Positions 44,696-53,816 of a stretch of 64,000 bases of DNA are shown here, piece after piece (positions within the stretch are counted from its first letter, which is position 1; each line of letters opens with the position of its first letter). The DNA comes from Bacillota bacterium. GTDB taxonomy: Bacteria; Bacillota; UBA4882; UBA8346. The DNA lies in assembly GCA_023429995.1 (NCBI GenBank), contig JAEZCE010000027.1:186001-250000 (forward strand), given 5' to 3'. Below the pieces are notes generated by a model that did not search any database, was not told the origin of the DNA, and saw nothing but the letters and a program-made list of their open reading frames with translations. The position numbers were made by a program, and so were the translations under genes.

Positions 44696-45481
44696 ATGTT
44701 TAAATTTCTCAATGGAATTAATAAAAAAATAATCAGTATCTATATCGTTATTGGCTTTTTTATATTATGGGAACTGGCGCCCAGGATCGGCTGGGCGAAT
44801 CCTCATTTTGTGCCACCGTTTTCCGAAGTCTTGAATGCAGCCAGGCAGGTTACTTATTGGCAACTTTTCCTGGATATCATCGTGAGCTTGAAGAGGATCC
44901 TGACAGGTTTTTTATTGGCAAGCGCCTTGGCTTTACCGGTTGGATTTATCTTGGGCGGGGCTTTTCCGCTAATAGCCAGGTTTTTAAATTCATTATTAAA
45001 TTTTCTAGCTCAAGTGCCAGCCTTTATATTATTCCCAGTCTTTGTGGTTATTTTCGGGATCGGAGAAACCGGAATCCTGGTGGTGATATTATGGGCTGCT
45101 TTTTGGCCGATTCTATTTACCACGATCCTGGGTGTGCGGCAGGTGGACCCAATTTTAATTAAAGGCGCCAAATCGATGGGAGCAAACTCCTTCACCATTT
45201 TTTGGAAGGTGGTGATTCCCGGTGCACTGTCTTCAATTTTAACCGGAATGAGAACCGGAATGACCATCAGTTTTATGATGCTTATCGGGGCGGAGACCTT
45301 GGGAGCCAATGCCGGTCTTGGTTGGCTGATTCATAATTCCACCAACATGGGGTTTATTCCCCGAATTTATCTGGCTGTTATTTTAATTGCAGTGATTGGC
45401 CTTGGAATCAATTATTTTCTGGAGTGGCTGGAGAGGAAGGTCATTATTTGGAAGGAGGTGGCTCCGGAAAAAATATTCTGA
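44696..45481 (+). CDS. Sulfonate/nitrate-type ABC permease (SsuC/TauC-like), first
   Basis: About 261 aa, six helices. The EAA loop is GAKSMGANSFTIFWKVVIPGA. AGGAGG at 44681-44686 fits ATG 44696; the frame is open upstream into the methyltransferase gene but that part is not protein-like. Two different permease genes in tandem imply a heterodimeric channel. Confidence 0.86.
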   Translation: MFKFLNGINKKIISIYIVIGFFILWELAPRIGWANPHFVPPFSEVLNAARQVTYWQLFLDIIVSLKRILTGFLLASALALPVGFILGGAFPLIARFLNSLLNFLAQVPAFILFPVFVVIFGIGETGILVVILWAAFWPILFTTILGVRQVDPILIKGAKSMGANSFTIFWKVVIPGALSSILTGMRTGMTISFMMLIGAETLGANAGLGWLIHNSTNMGFIPRIYLAVILIAVIGLGINYFLEWLERKVIIWKEVAPEKIF

Positions 45482-45520
45482 ACCGAGTGATAAAAGTCGC
45501 ATAGAAAGAGTTGGTTTCCC

Positions 45521-46306
45521 ATGCAGAATTTCGGTATTTCTTTGAAAAATTTTTTGTTTGGAAGTTTATCGGTTCTATTCTTTTTTGGATTTTGGGAATT
45601 TGCTTCAAGAACCGGCCTGGTAATAAGTGCCGTTATACCTCCGCCGACTCTGGTTTTGCAAGCCCTGATCGACTCCGCGGCATCGGGGGAACTTTTTTCC
45701 CACATGATGGTGAGTCTTGGAAGGGCGGGAATGGGGTTCCTACTGGCAGTGGTTTTAGCCATTCCCGCCGGCTTTATAGTTGGCACTTATTTTAAAACTG
45801 TGGAAAAAGCATTACTGCCTTTTTTACGGATGCTGGAAAAACTGAATCCTTTTGCACTTTTCCCGGTTTTTATGATTCTTTTCGGGATTGGCAATTTTGA
45901 AAAAATCATGGTGATTTTTTGGGTGACCCAATGGCCCCTGCTTTTCAATACGGCAGCCGGCGCTAAAAGTATTGACGTCAATATGGTCAGATCAGCCCGC
46001 TCCATGGGAGCCAACCGCAAGACAGTTTTTTTGAAAGTAATCCTGCCTTGGGCGGTTCCCAATATCTTTACCGGCATTAAGATCAGTGCCCAATTGGCGT
46101 TTTTTATGATCATTGCTTCTGAAATGATGGGTTCAAGCCAGGGGCTAGGCTGGTATTATCTCTCATCGAGCCAGGCCTACCAAATTCCTCTGATGTACGG
46201 CATCATTCTTTTTATTACGCTACTTGCCGTGATCATGAATGGGTTATTCACCAAACTGGAAAGACATTTCTTAGTTTGGAAAGAAAATTCTTTTCAGATA
46301 AACTAG
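45521..46306 (+). CDS. Sulfonate/nitrate-type ABC permease (SsuC/TauC-like), second
   Basis: 261 aa, homologous to the previous permease. EAA loop SARSMGANRKTVFLKVILPWA and the conserved SEMMGSSQGLGWYY. It should pair with the upstream permease. It is 39 bp downstream of that gene. Confidence 0.86.
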   Translation: MQNFGISLKNFLFGSLSVLFFFGFWEFASRTGLVISAVIPPPTLVLQALIDSAASGELFSHMMVSLGRAGMGFLLAVVLAIPAGFIVGTYFKTVEKALLPFLRMLEKLNPFALFPVFMILFGIGNFEKIMVIFWVTQWPLLFNTAAGAKSIDVNMVRSARSMGANRKTVFLKVILPWAVPNIFTGIKISAQLAFFMIIASEMMGSSQGLGWYYLSSSQAYQIPLMYGIILFITLLAVIMNGLFTKLERHFLVWKENSFQIN

Positions 46307-46369
46307 AGTTTAAATAGTGGTCAGAGCTTCTATCTAGAAAAATGAAATCTAGAAAATATGGTGTAGACC

Positions 46370-46540
46370 TCTCTCTTGCTCTCTCCTGTGTGGGGAGAGT
46401 AACCATTATCCTCCGAAGCTATGTTGGGAGATAACCTGAAAGTACTCGAAAGAGTCCAAAATAGGCCATAAAGCATTAGCCTATCTCCTCTCCGTTACGG
46501 CCAAACAGGCCGTTCCGGGGAGAAGACAAAGAGGTGGGGT
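46370..46540. repeat. Hairpin-rich intergenic repeat
   Basis: A CTCTCC...GGGAGAG hairpin lies near 46380-46399, and a longer imperfect one follows at about 46483-46523 (CTCTCC, ACGGCC, loop AAACA, GGCCGT, GGGGAG). The style resembles short non-coding chromosomal repeats rather than a terminator. It lies inside the operon between permease and binding protein, so it may affect mRNA stability. I see no gene in 46307-46625. Confidence 0.45.
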
Positions 46541-46625
46541 CTCAAGCAACGCATGGCAAAAGGATTTTATTACTTTGCTGAATCATGTTTATAATCAGAT
46601 TATTAAAAATAGGAGGTCTTGAAAA

Positions 46626-47672
46626 ATGTTACTGGATGGAATTACCACAAAATGGACGGGGCGATTACTAACTCTTGTTGCAACTGTTTCCATAGGTGTT
46701 GGAGGGTATGTCGGAATTCATTCCAAGGTCTTGGCGGCATCCAATTCCCCGAAAGGTGACAAAAATTTGATTCCAATTAAAACATATACCCGGAAAAATT
46801 GCACTTCCACACCCATCTTAGTTGCAGATAAATTGGGATTTTACAAGGAAGAAGGATTGAAGATCGTTTATACCGGAGAGTTGAAGGCTACGGAAATTCT
46901 GCCTTCCATTCTTAACGGAAACAATGATTTTGCGGAAGCCCATCCCAACTTATTGGCTACTTATGTAGCGGGCGGGGCAAAGATCGAAGCTATCGGACGT
47001 TCGATCATCGAACCCACCGACCCTAAGGTCGACTCCAGATTCCGCCATATGCGATGGTTCGTAAAACCAAGCACCGGTATTAAGAGTTGGAAGGACTTGA
47101 TTCATTACAAAAAAGGGCAAAAAATTACCCAAAATGGTCTAGCACCAAATTGCTCAACCTTTATTGCCAGTGTTATTTTTGATAAATATGGGATAGGCCG
47201 TAAAAGACTGGATTTTGTAAATTTTGATACGGATCAAGCCGCCTTGCAGGCAGTTGAACAAGGCAGCATCGATATCGCCTGCGTACATCCGCCTTTTTAT
47301 AAATTAGCCGCCGATTCCGGTTTGACTTTGATTGGGGATTCATCCGATTCCGGACTGGGCGAAGCCGCGGGACTCAATTTATATTATTTCAGCGACGATT
47401 TTGTTGCTAAACATCCCGATACGGTTCACCGCTTTGCTCGGACGATGAAAAAGGCTCAAATCTGGGCCAATGAGCACCCCGAGGAAGCATCTAAAATAAC
47501 CTCGGACTTTATTGGCGTTACCGCTACCGGAAGCCATTATTATGCCACGTCCACTGTTATTCCCGAGAAAGACGTACAACTCTGGGTTGATGATTTGGTC
47601 AACAATAAGAAACTGAAAAAGGGGCAAATCAAAGTTGCGGATTTGCTCACTCACAAATTTGAGGAGAAGTAA
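46626..47672 (+). CDS. Sulfonate/nitrate/taurine-type solute-binding protein (SsuA/NrtA/NMT1 family)
   Basis: 348 aa. Hydrophobic signal segment at about 13-35 without lipobox cysteine. TPILVADKLGFYKEEGLKIVYTGELKATEILPSILNGNNDFAEAH is the family's opening (cited here in part as a feature span, residues ~60-105), followed by GSIDIACVHPPF. It binds an organic ligand, probably an organosulfur compound, for the two permeases. AGGAGG precedes ATG 46626. Confidence 0.84.
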   Translation: MLLDGITTKWTGRLLTLVATVSIGVGGYVGIHSKVLAASNSPKGDKNLIPIKTYTRKNCTSTPILVADKLGFYKEEGLKIVYTGELKATEILPSILNGNNDFAEAHPNLLATYVAGGAKIEAIGRSIIEPTDPKVDSRFRHMRWFVKPSTGIKSWKDLIHYKKGQKITQNGLAPNCSTFIASVIFDKYGIGRKRLDFVNFDTDQAALQAVEQGSIDIACVHPPFYKLAADSGLTLIGDSSDSGLGEAAGLNLYYFSDDFVAKHPDTVHRFARTMKKAQIWANEHPEEASKITSDFIGVTATGSHYYATSTVIPEKDVQLWVDDLVNNKKLKKGQIKVADLLTHKFEEK

Positions 47673-47710
47673 TTTTTTAGGATGAATTTTCGAGAAAGGA
47701 TGAAGTTCAA

Positions 47711-48619
47711 ATGGCCAACGAAGCCAGCAGTTTACAAACAACGTTTGACCCGGAGAAAACGGAGGGGAAAATAACCGCCCGCAATATTCATAAAAATTTT
47801 CATGTCCGCCGCAGGGAAGGGAAAGGGACTAAAGAATTTGTGGCCCTTGATGATTTGAATTTAACGGTAGATCAGGGTGAATTTCTGACGATTGTGGGAC
47901 CGAGCGGTTGCGGAAAATCTACTTTTTTAGATATGTTAGCCGGGTTAAATCATCCCTCTTCCGGGGAAATCAGGATTGATGGCAAATTGATTACCGGTCC
48001 GGCCCTTGATCGCGGCATCGTCCTTCAAGGTTATGCCCTTTTTCCCTGGCGTACTGTACGGGATAATGTTACGTTCGGTTTGGAGATCAAGGGTATCGCC
48101 AAACCGCAACGGCTGAAAATAAGCCAGGAATACATCAACCTAGTGGGATTACAAGGTTTTGAAGACCGGTTTCCTTACGAATTGTCCGGGGGAATGAAAC
48201 AAAGGGTGGCTATTGCCCGGGCCTTAGCCTATGATCCGGAAGTATTACTGATGGATGAACCCTTTGCTGCGGTGGATGCCCAGACACGGGAGATTTTACA
48301 GGATGAATTGTTGCGTATTTGGGAAGAAACTCACAAAACCATTGTTTTTGTTACCCATGCCATTGATGAAGCGGTTTTTTTGGCGGACCGGGTGGCGGTT
48401 ATGTCTGCTAACCCGGGAACTATCAAGGAAATTGTCAAGGTCGGGCTCCCGCGACCCAGACGCCTGGGAGATATTCGTTCCTCGCCCGATTTTAACTGGA
48501 TTAGGCATAAGGTATGGCAATTATTGCAAAACGGGAATGGTTCCTCCAAAACGGTTGATAGCGAAACCGGCCGCATTCAGGATTTGGCCGAAGAAATCTC
48601 TCCATCAGCTGTTTTGTGA
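47711..48619 (+). CDS. Sulfonate/nitrate-type ABC ATPase (SsuB/TauB-like)
   Basis: 302 aa. Walker A GPSGCGKSTFLDML, Q-loop LQGYALFPWRTV, signature LSGGMKQRVAIARA, Walker B LLMDEPFAAVDA and the TauB/SsuB tail ending in LPRPR. About 20 extra N-terminal residues precede the ATPase domain. It completes an importer with two permeases and a binding protein. Confidence 0.88.
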   Translation: MANEASSLQTTFDPEKTEGKITARNIHKNFHVRRREGKGTKEFVALDDLNLTVDQGEFLTIVGPSGCGKSTFLDMLAGLNHPSSGEIRIDGKLITGPALDRGIVLQGYALFPWRTVRDNVTFGLEIKGIAKPQRLKISQEYINLVGLQGFEDRFPYELSGGMKQRVAIARALAYDPEVLLMDEPFAAVDAQTREILQDELLRIWEETHKTIVFVTHAIDEAVFLADRVAVMSANPGTIKEIVKVGLPRPRRLGDIRSSPDFNWIRHKVWQLLQNGNGSSKTVDSETGRIQDLAEEISPSAVL

Positions 48620-48665
48620 GCTGAAATCGTTATGATCAACGAAAGTAAAAAGGTGGGTTCAGGGA

Positions 48666-49694
48666 ATGAATTCCAAAGAAATCATCACCAGGGCTTTAAA
48701 ATTGGAAAGGACCCCAAGGTTGCCGGTGGCCCTTTTATCCGGCGGTGTTTGGACAATGAACCGCCGGAGTTTTTCATTGCAGGAGATTTTGAATCAACCG
48801 GAGTTGGCTGCCGAGATAATTATCGATACTCAGGAGCTGGTTCAATCGGATATTGTCTGGCCGGGTTCCGGGTATCACAATCTAGCCATCCGGGCTCTGG
48901 GGGGATCCATTAAATTTCGTCCCCGCGGAGCACCCGATATCCAGGCGTCACTCATCGATAAAGTTATCGAAGTAGAAAAATTGCCGCTGAAAAACTTACC
49001 GGAAGAACCGGGAATTCAAAATCTTTTGAGCACCGCCCGCATTGTTTCCAGGGTCTTTGGTAAGCAGGTGTTGGTAGGAGCCAGTCAATGGGGGCCATTC
49101 ACTTTGGCCGGACATATTTATGGTGTTGAAAAATTGATGCGGAGCATATACAAAGATCAGGACGCTGTTTTGGCAATTTTAGATTTCACTGCCGAATTAT
49201 GCTATCGTTATTTGAAATTATTCATCGATAACGGGGTTGAAATTGTATCCATTGCCGATCCTTCGGCTTCCGGCGACCTGATCTCCAGAAACCAGTTTCA
49301 GGAGTTTGTAATCCCTCATCTCCAGAAAGTTGTAAGCAGACTGCAACAAAAAGGGGTGTTTGTTTGCATCCATATTTGCGGCAATATCACTAACCGGCTT
49401 GACTTGATTCCGGAAACGGGCGCTGATTTGTTATCCATGGATTATAAAGTAGATTTGGGGAAAGCTCGAGAGACCCTTGGCGGTCGGATGGCTTTTTCCG
49501 GGAACCTGAATCCGGTCGCTGTCATGCAGAATGCAACTCCAGATTTGGTAGCTGAGAGCTGCCTTGATTGTATTAACAAGACTTCGGCCATACCGGGTTA
49601 TATTGTAATGCCCGGCTGCGATATCCCGCCGGGAGTGCCGCTTGAGAATATTCAGGCGATGAGAGATACAGCCCATCACTATCACATTCAATAG
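48666..49694 (+). CDS. MtaA/UroD-family methyltransferase (second of the operon)
   Basis: 342 aa. Zinc motif in CIHICGNITNRLDL and a C-terminal MPGCDIPPGVP. GASQWGPFTLAGHIYGVEKLM and ADPSASGDLIS parallel the enzyme at 43567, but overall similarity is moderate, so the two probably have different roles. AGGGA precedes ATG 48666. Its stop lies 15 bp before the D-like gene, the closest association of a methyltransferase with a nitrogenase-like enzyme in the window. Confidence 0.84.
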   Translation: MNSKEIITRALKLERTPRLPVALLSGGVWTMNRRSFSLQEILNQPELAAEIIIDTQELVQSDIVWPGSGYHNLAIRALGGSIKFRPRGAPDIQASLIDKVIEVEKLPLKNLPEEPGIQNLLSTARIVSRVFGKQVLVGASQWGPFTLAGHIYGVEKLMRSIYKDQDAVLAILDFTAELCYRYLKLFIDNGVEIVSIADPSASGDLISRNQFQEFVIPHLQKVVSRLQQKGVFVCIHICGNITNRLDLIPETGADLLSMDYKVDLGKARETLGGRMAFSGNLNPVAVMQNATPDLVAESCLDCINKTSAIPGYIVMPGCDIPPGVPLENIQAMRDTAHHYHIQ

Positions 49695-49709
49695 AATAGG
49701 GGGAGTACC

Positions 49710-51233
49710 TTGAGTTATTTGGATCAAAAAGAACCGCCCAAACGAGAGGAACGTTTGGGCGCCTCTATTACCTATGGTGGAAGCATTTGTAGTTTGGCGA
49801 AGCAGGGCAAAGGATGCTGCCTGGATAGCCAGGAACGTAGTTTCACCCAAGGGTCGATTTGCTTGCTTCTACCAGGCTTAGCCATGTTAAATAGTATCCC
49901 CGACAGTGTGGTCTTACTTCATGGGGCGATTGGTTGCGGTTCATGCAGTCTTTCTCAAAATGCCAACGTCCGTTCGGGTGGTGCCATTCGTTGGTGCCGG
50001 ACTAAAGATGCCTTATGGCTTTCCACCGCACTCAATGAAAGCGAAGTGGTAAACGGCGGTGAAAGTAAATTGGAGGGGGCGATACGGAAAGCCGATCAGC
50101 GTTACCGGCCGGCAACAATTATCGTGGTCGCCGGTTGTGTACCAGGAATTATTGGCGATGATATCGATGGCCTCGCCGCCCGTTTGCAACCGGAGATAAA
50201 CGCGAAAATATTACCGGTTCATTGCGAAGGTTTTAAAACAAAAATTTGGGCGACCGCTTATGACGCGGTTTACCACAGCATGGGACGGAATCTGATGGAT
50301 GGGCCGGAGAAAACATTGGGGCTGATTGCAGATGAATTGGAGGAACTCAAAGAACGATACCGTTTCAGCCGGACTGTAAATTTGATGAATGTCTCATCCA
50401 TGGGGCGAGTCGATGAACTTGAATTAATCCGGTTGCTCAATGCTTTGGGATTGGAAGTCAATGTGTTTCCGGTTTTTACAAAGCCCGAGGAGATGTATAA
50501 AGCCACGCAGGCCGCACTCTCCATCAGTACTTGCCCTACTCATGACGATTATTTCCTAAAGCACTTACAGGAAAAGTACGGTGTGCCTTATATCCTAAAG
50601 CACATGCCGATCGGGATTCAAAATACCGGTGACTGGCTGAGGGAGGTGGCGGCATTTTTCCATTTGGAAGAAGAAGCTGAAAAATTAATTCGTCAGGAAG
50701 AAGCCGATTTGCAAGCTGCCTTGGCGGAGTTTAAAGCGGTTTTCACCGGGAAAAAAGTCTTTATCAGCGCCGGAGAAATCCGCGCTTTTGCCAACGGTTA
50801 TCTTTTGACGGAATTGGGATTCGAAATTTGCGGGATCCGTTCCTTTCATCATGATCAGTTCGCAGAGCAGGAATACCAAAAACTGGCTTCGATTTATCCG
50901 GGAGATTTCCCGGTAAATATCGCCAATGCCCAGCCATTTGAAGAGGCTAATTTATTGAAAAAGTTGAAACCCGATCTTTTTCTGGGACACTGGAACGGTA
51001 ACGCCACAGCCTCTAAACTTGGCATCGCCGCTCATGTGATTTATAATACGGGTTTCAATTATATCGGTTATAAGGGAGCTTATGAACTGGCCCGGCGCTT
51101 ATACCGTCAGTTAAATAACCCCAGTTTAAACCGCAATCTCAGTGAACATCTGACATTGCCCTACTCTCAGAATTGGTATCAGAGGAATCCCTTTCATTAT
51201 ATTAAAAGCCAGGGAGGTCAAAGTGATGGCTGA
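49710..51233 (+). CDS. Nitrogenase-like component 1, NifD-type subunit (pair 4)
   Basis: 507 aa. P-cluster-type cysteines in GSICLLLPG, HGAIGCGSC and AGCVPGIIGDDIDG; cofactor-type cysteine in ISTCPTHDDYF. A histidine (IAAHVIYN) lies 11 residues before GYKG, one residue off the spacing of pair 1, so it could still be the NifD His442 equivalent. Extra N-terminal cysteines lie in GGSICSLAKQGKGCC. Start is TTG 49710 with GGGGGAG upstream. The C-terminus overlaps the K-like gene by 8 bp. Confidence 0.87.
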   Translation: MSYLDQKEPPKREERLGASITYGGSICSLAKQGKGCCLDSQERSFTQGSICLLLPGLAMLNSIPDSVVLLHGAIGCGSCSLSQNANVRSGGAIRWCRTKDALWLSTALNESEVVNGGESKLEGAIRKADQRYRPATIIVVAGCVPGIIGDDIDGLAARLQPEINAKILPVHCEGFKTKIWATAYDAVYHSMGRNLMDGPEKTLGLIADELEELKERYRFSRTVNLMNVSSMGRVDELELIRLLNALGLEVNVFPVFTKPEEMYKATQAALSISTCPTHDDYFLKHLQEKYGVPYILKHMPIGIQNTGDWLREVAAFFHLEEEAEKLIRQEEADLQAALAEFKAVFTGKKVFISAGEIRAFANGYLLTELGFEICGIRSFHHDQFAEQEYQKLASIYPGDFPVNIANAQPFEEANLLKKLKPDLFLGHWNGNATASKLGIAAHVIYNTGFNYIGYKGAYELARRLYRQLNNPSLNRNLSEHLTLPYSQNWYQRNPFHYIKSQGGQSDG

Positions 51234-52566
51234 GTTTATTGAACGGCCCCGTTATTTTTGTGCCTTGGGGGGCGCGATGGAGACTTTAACCGCCCTGCCG
51301 GGAGTGATCCCCATTTTGCATGCCGCTCCGGGGTGTGCCGGCAATATTACCTGGGCTCAGAATGGCGGCAGCGGATTGCAGGTCGGCGGCCATTGCGGCG
51401 CATTAACCGTTCCCAGTACCAATGTTCAAGAGAAGGAGGTCGTTTTTGGCGGTCTTGACCGGCTTCGGGAGGAGATTCGGACTACTTTGGAAGTTATGGA
51501 AGGGGATCTTTATTTTGTGATTACCGGTTGCGTTACCGAAGTGATCGGGGATGATGTAAAGGCTGTGATCCATGAGTTCCAAAATCAAGGGGTCCCGATT
51601 ATTCATGCGGAGACGGGCGGGTTTAAGGGAAACTCATATTATGGCTATGATCTGGTGCTTCAAGCTTTATTTAAAAACTATTTACAAAAGGAAGTGCCAA
51701 AAGTCAGAAAACGGGTGAATGTGTGGGGGGTGGTTCCCTTTATGGATGTTTTCTGGCGCGGTAATCTTGAGGGTGTGCGAACACTGCTGGAAAAGCTGGG
51801 TTTGGAAGTCAATAGTTTTTTTACCCCGGCAGACTCTTTACATGATATCAGGGAAGCCGCCCAAGCTGAATTGAACATTGTCGTCTCCGATGTTTATGGA
51901 CTTGAAGCCGCCGAAGTATTTCAGGAAATTCACGGTACCCCCTACATTCAATTGCCGTTACCTATCGGACCAGCGGCTACCGATCTTTTCCTGCAACAAG
52001 TGAGCGCGGCTTTAACGTTGGATCCCTCTGTAACAGATCCTCTGATCGCCAAAGAACAGCAAAAGTATTATCTTTATTTGGAACCCCTAATTGAGGCTTA
52101 CAATGATCTTGACCTGCAACGGTATGCGGTAGTGATCGGGGATGTTAACTATGCGGTGGCAATCACCAGGTTTTTAGCGGATGATCTGGGTTGGTTGCCG
52201 GAACTGGTGGTAATGACCGACCCATTGAGTGAGGAACAACAGCAAAAATTGTTGGCATCGCGGTTTCTGCTGAATTCAGGAATTAAACCAAAGGTGGTCT
52301 TTGAAACCGATACCAGTGAAATCATCAGGCATTTTAAGCAAAGCTGGCCGGAATTTAAAAGCCAGAAATATTACCATGCTTTTTCCCCTGCGTTTGTAGT
52401 GGGCAGTTCTTTAGATCGGGAATTCGCTCAAAATATCGGCGCCGCCCATCTCAGCGTGAGTTTTCCTGTGGCTAACCGGGTGGTGATTGATCGTGGCTAC
52501 ACCGGTTATCGGGGTGGCTTGCGGTTGATCGAAGATTTGCTAAGTAGTATTGTGAGCGGTAGGTAA
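51226..52566 (+). CDS. Nitrogenase-like component 1, NifK-type subunit (pair 4)
   Basis: 446 aa. Cysteines in PRYFCALGGAM, HAAPGCAGN and TGCVTEVIGDD. It ends with RVVIDRGYTGYRGGLRLIEDLL. The close paralogue is the K-like protein at 15702. AGGGAGG at 51211-51217 selects ATG 51226 over GTG 51223. It is the last gene of the 43567-52566 operon; a new promoter follows 50 bp after its stop. Confidence 0.87.
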   Translation: MAEFIERPRYFCALGGAMETLTALPGVIPILHAAPGCAGNITWAQNGGSGLQVGGHCGALTVPSTNVQEKEVVFGGLDRLREEIRTTLEVMEGDLYFVITGCVTEVIGDDVKAVIHEFQNQGVPIIHAETGGFKGNSYYGYDLVLQALFKNYLQKEVPKVRKRVNVWGVVPFMDVFWRGNLEGVRTLLEKLGLEVNSFFTPADSLHDIREAAQAELNIVVSDVYGLEAAEVFQEIHGTPYIQLPLPIGPAATDLFLQQVSAALTLDPSVTDPLIAKEQQKYYLYLEPLIEAYNDLDLQRYAVVIGDVNYAVAITRFLADDLGWLPELVVMTDPLSEEQQQKLLASRFLLNSGIKPKVVFETDTSEIIRHFKQSWPEFKSQKYYHAFSPAFVVGSSLDREFAQNIGAAHLSVSFPVANRVVIDRGYTGYRGGLRLIEDLLSSIVSGR

Positions 52567-52615
52567 GTATTTTCTTGGTTTCGGGAAATTTAAAAAATAT
52601 TTTGGGTTGAAATGA

Positions 52616-52681
52616 TTGACAAAGTCCCTGCGGGGACGTAATATTATATTACATAGTAATTTAATAGGAATACAAGGAAAT
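52616..52681 (+). promoter_or_regulatory. Promoter with ATAGGAAT box for metNIQ
   Basis: TTGACA 52616-52621, 17 bp, TAATAT 52639-52644. ATAGGAAT at 52674-52681 lies 30 bases after the -10, further than in most copies. The spacer contains GTCCCTGCGGGGAC, a perfect palindrome that could bind a second regulator. Confidence 0.62.
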
Positions 52682-52712
52682 AAGTTTACGAAAGAAAGAT
52701 GGAGGAAACTTT

Positions 52713-53816
52713 GTGATACAACTACAGGACGTCAAAAAGACTTATTCCATCGCAAAAAATCATCAAGTGGAAGCATTAAAAGGGGTAAGTCTACATATTC
52801 CGGCCGGAGAAATTTTCGGTATTATTGGTTACAGCGGGGCTGGAAAAAGCACCCTGATTCGTTGTATGAATCTACTGGAACGGCCAACCTCCGGTTCTGT
52901 ATCAGTGAATGGCCAGGAACTTACTTCCTTGTCGCCGCGGGAACTTCGAAAAACAAGGGAAAGAATCGGTATGATCTTTCAAAATTTTAATTTGATGAGT
53001 TCCAGGACTGTATTTGAGAATGTTGCATACCCCTTAAAAAGAAAAGGATTAAGTAAAAAAGAGATAGCGGCCAAGGTTTTCAATCTCTTGGAAATCGTCG
53101 GTATTGGCGAAAAATCTCAGGTTTATCCATCACAGCTCAGCGGCGGTCAAAAACAGAGAGTGGCCATTGCCCGAGCACTAGCCAATGATCCGGAAGTAAT
53201 CTTGTGCGATGAAGCGACATCGGCTTTGGATCCCCAGACTACCCAATCGATATTAAAACTTTTGAAAGATATCAACCGGAAATTTAAGATCACCATCGTG
53301 ATAATTACTCATGAAATGCAAGTGGTTAAGGAAATTTGCAACCAAGTCGCTGTCATGGAAAATGGTAAAATCGTTGAAACCGGAAATCTGTTGCAGATTT
53401 TTTCCAATCCCCAGGCCCAAGTGACCAAGGACTTTATTGCCACGGTGTTTCGGTGGGATCAAACAAATGAAGTGCTGAAAACCGGGGAAATTGCGGAATC
53501 AATTAAAAAAGATGAAACTATCGCCAAAATTGTTTTTATGGGAAACAATACGGCTCAGGCTTTTATATCCAATATAGCCCGAATGTTTACGGTTGATGTC
53601 AGTATTTTGTATGGAAACATTGAACTGATCCAGGGAGTAGCGGTGGGTCATCTGACGATCAAGTTTAGCGGCAGGCGGCAGGATGTCTTCAAGGCTTTAT
53701 TATATCTAAAACAACAGCAGATTTCAGTAGAGGTGATCAATGATGGTGGAAATATTCAAAACACTAATGCCCAATGTGGTGAACTTGTATCCGGATATGC
53801 TCAAAGCGCTATCTGA
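52713..53816 (+). CDS. metN: Methionine ABC importer ATPase with NIL domain
   Basis: 367 aa. Walker A GYSGAGKSTLIRCMN, signature LSGGQKQRVAIARA, Walker B ILCDEATSALDP. From about residue 268 the NIL substrate-sensing domain is present (KIVFMGNNTAQAFISN and GVAVGHLTIKFSG). In E. coli this domain binds methionine and inhibits transport. GGAGG at 52701 selects GTG 52713. The C-terminal ~28 residues overlap the metI gene. Confidence 0.92.
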   Translation: MIQLQDVKKTYSIAKNHQVEALKGVSLHIPAGEIFGIIGYSGAGKSTLIRCMNLLERPTSGSVSVNGQELTSLSPRELRKTRERIGMIFQNFNLMSSRTVFENVAYPLKRKGLSKKEIAAKVFNLLEIVGIGEKSQVYPSQLSGGQKQRVAIARALANDPEVILCDEATSALDPQTTQSILKLLKDINRKFKITIVIITHEMQVVKEICNQVAVMENGKIVETGNLLQIFSNPQAQVTKDFIATVFRWDQTNEVLKTGEIAESIKKDETIAKIVFMGNNTAQAFISNIARMFTVDVSILYGNIELIQGVAVGHLTIKFSGRRQDVFKALLYLKQQQISVEVINDGGNIQNTNAQCGELVSGYAQSAI

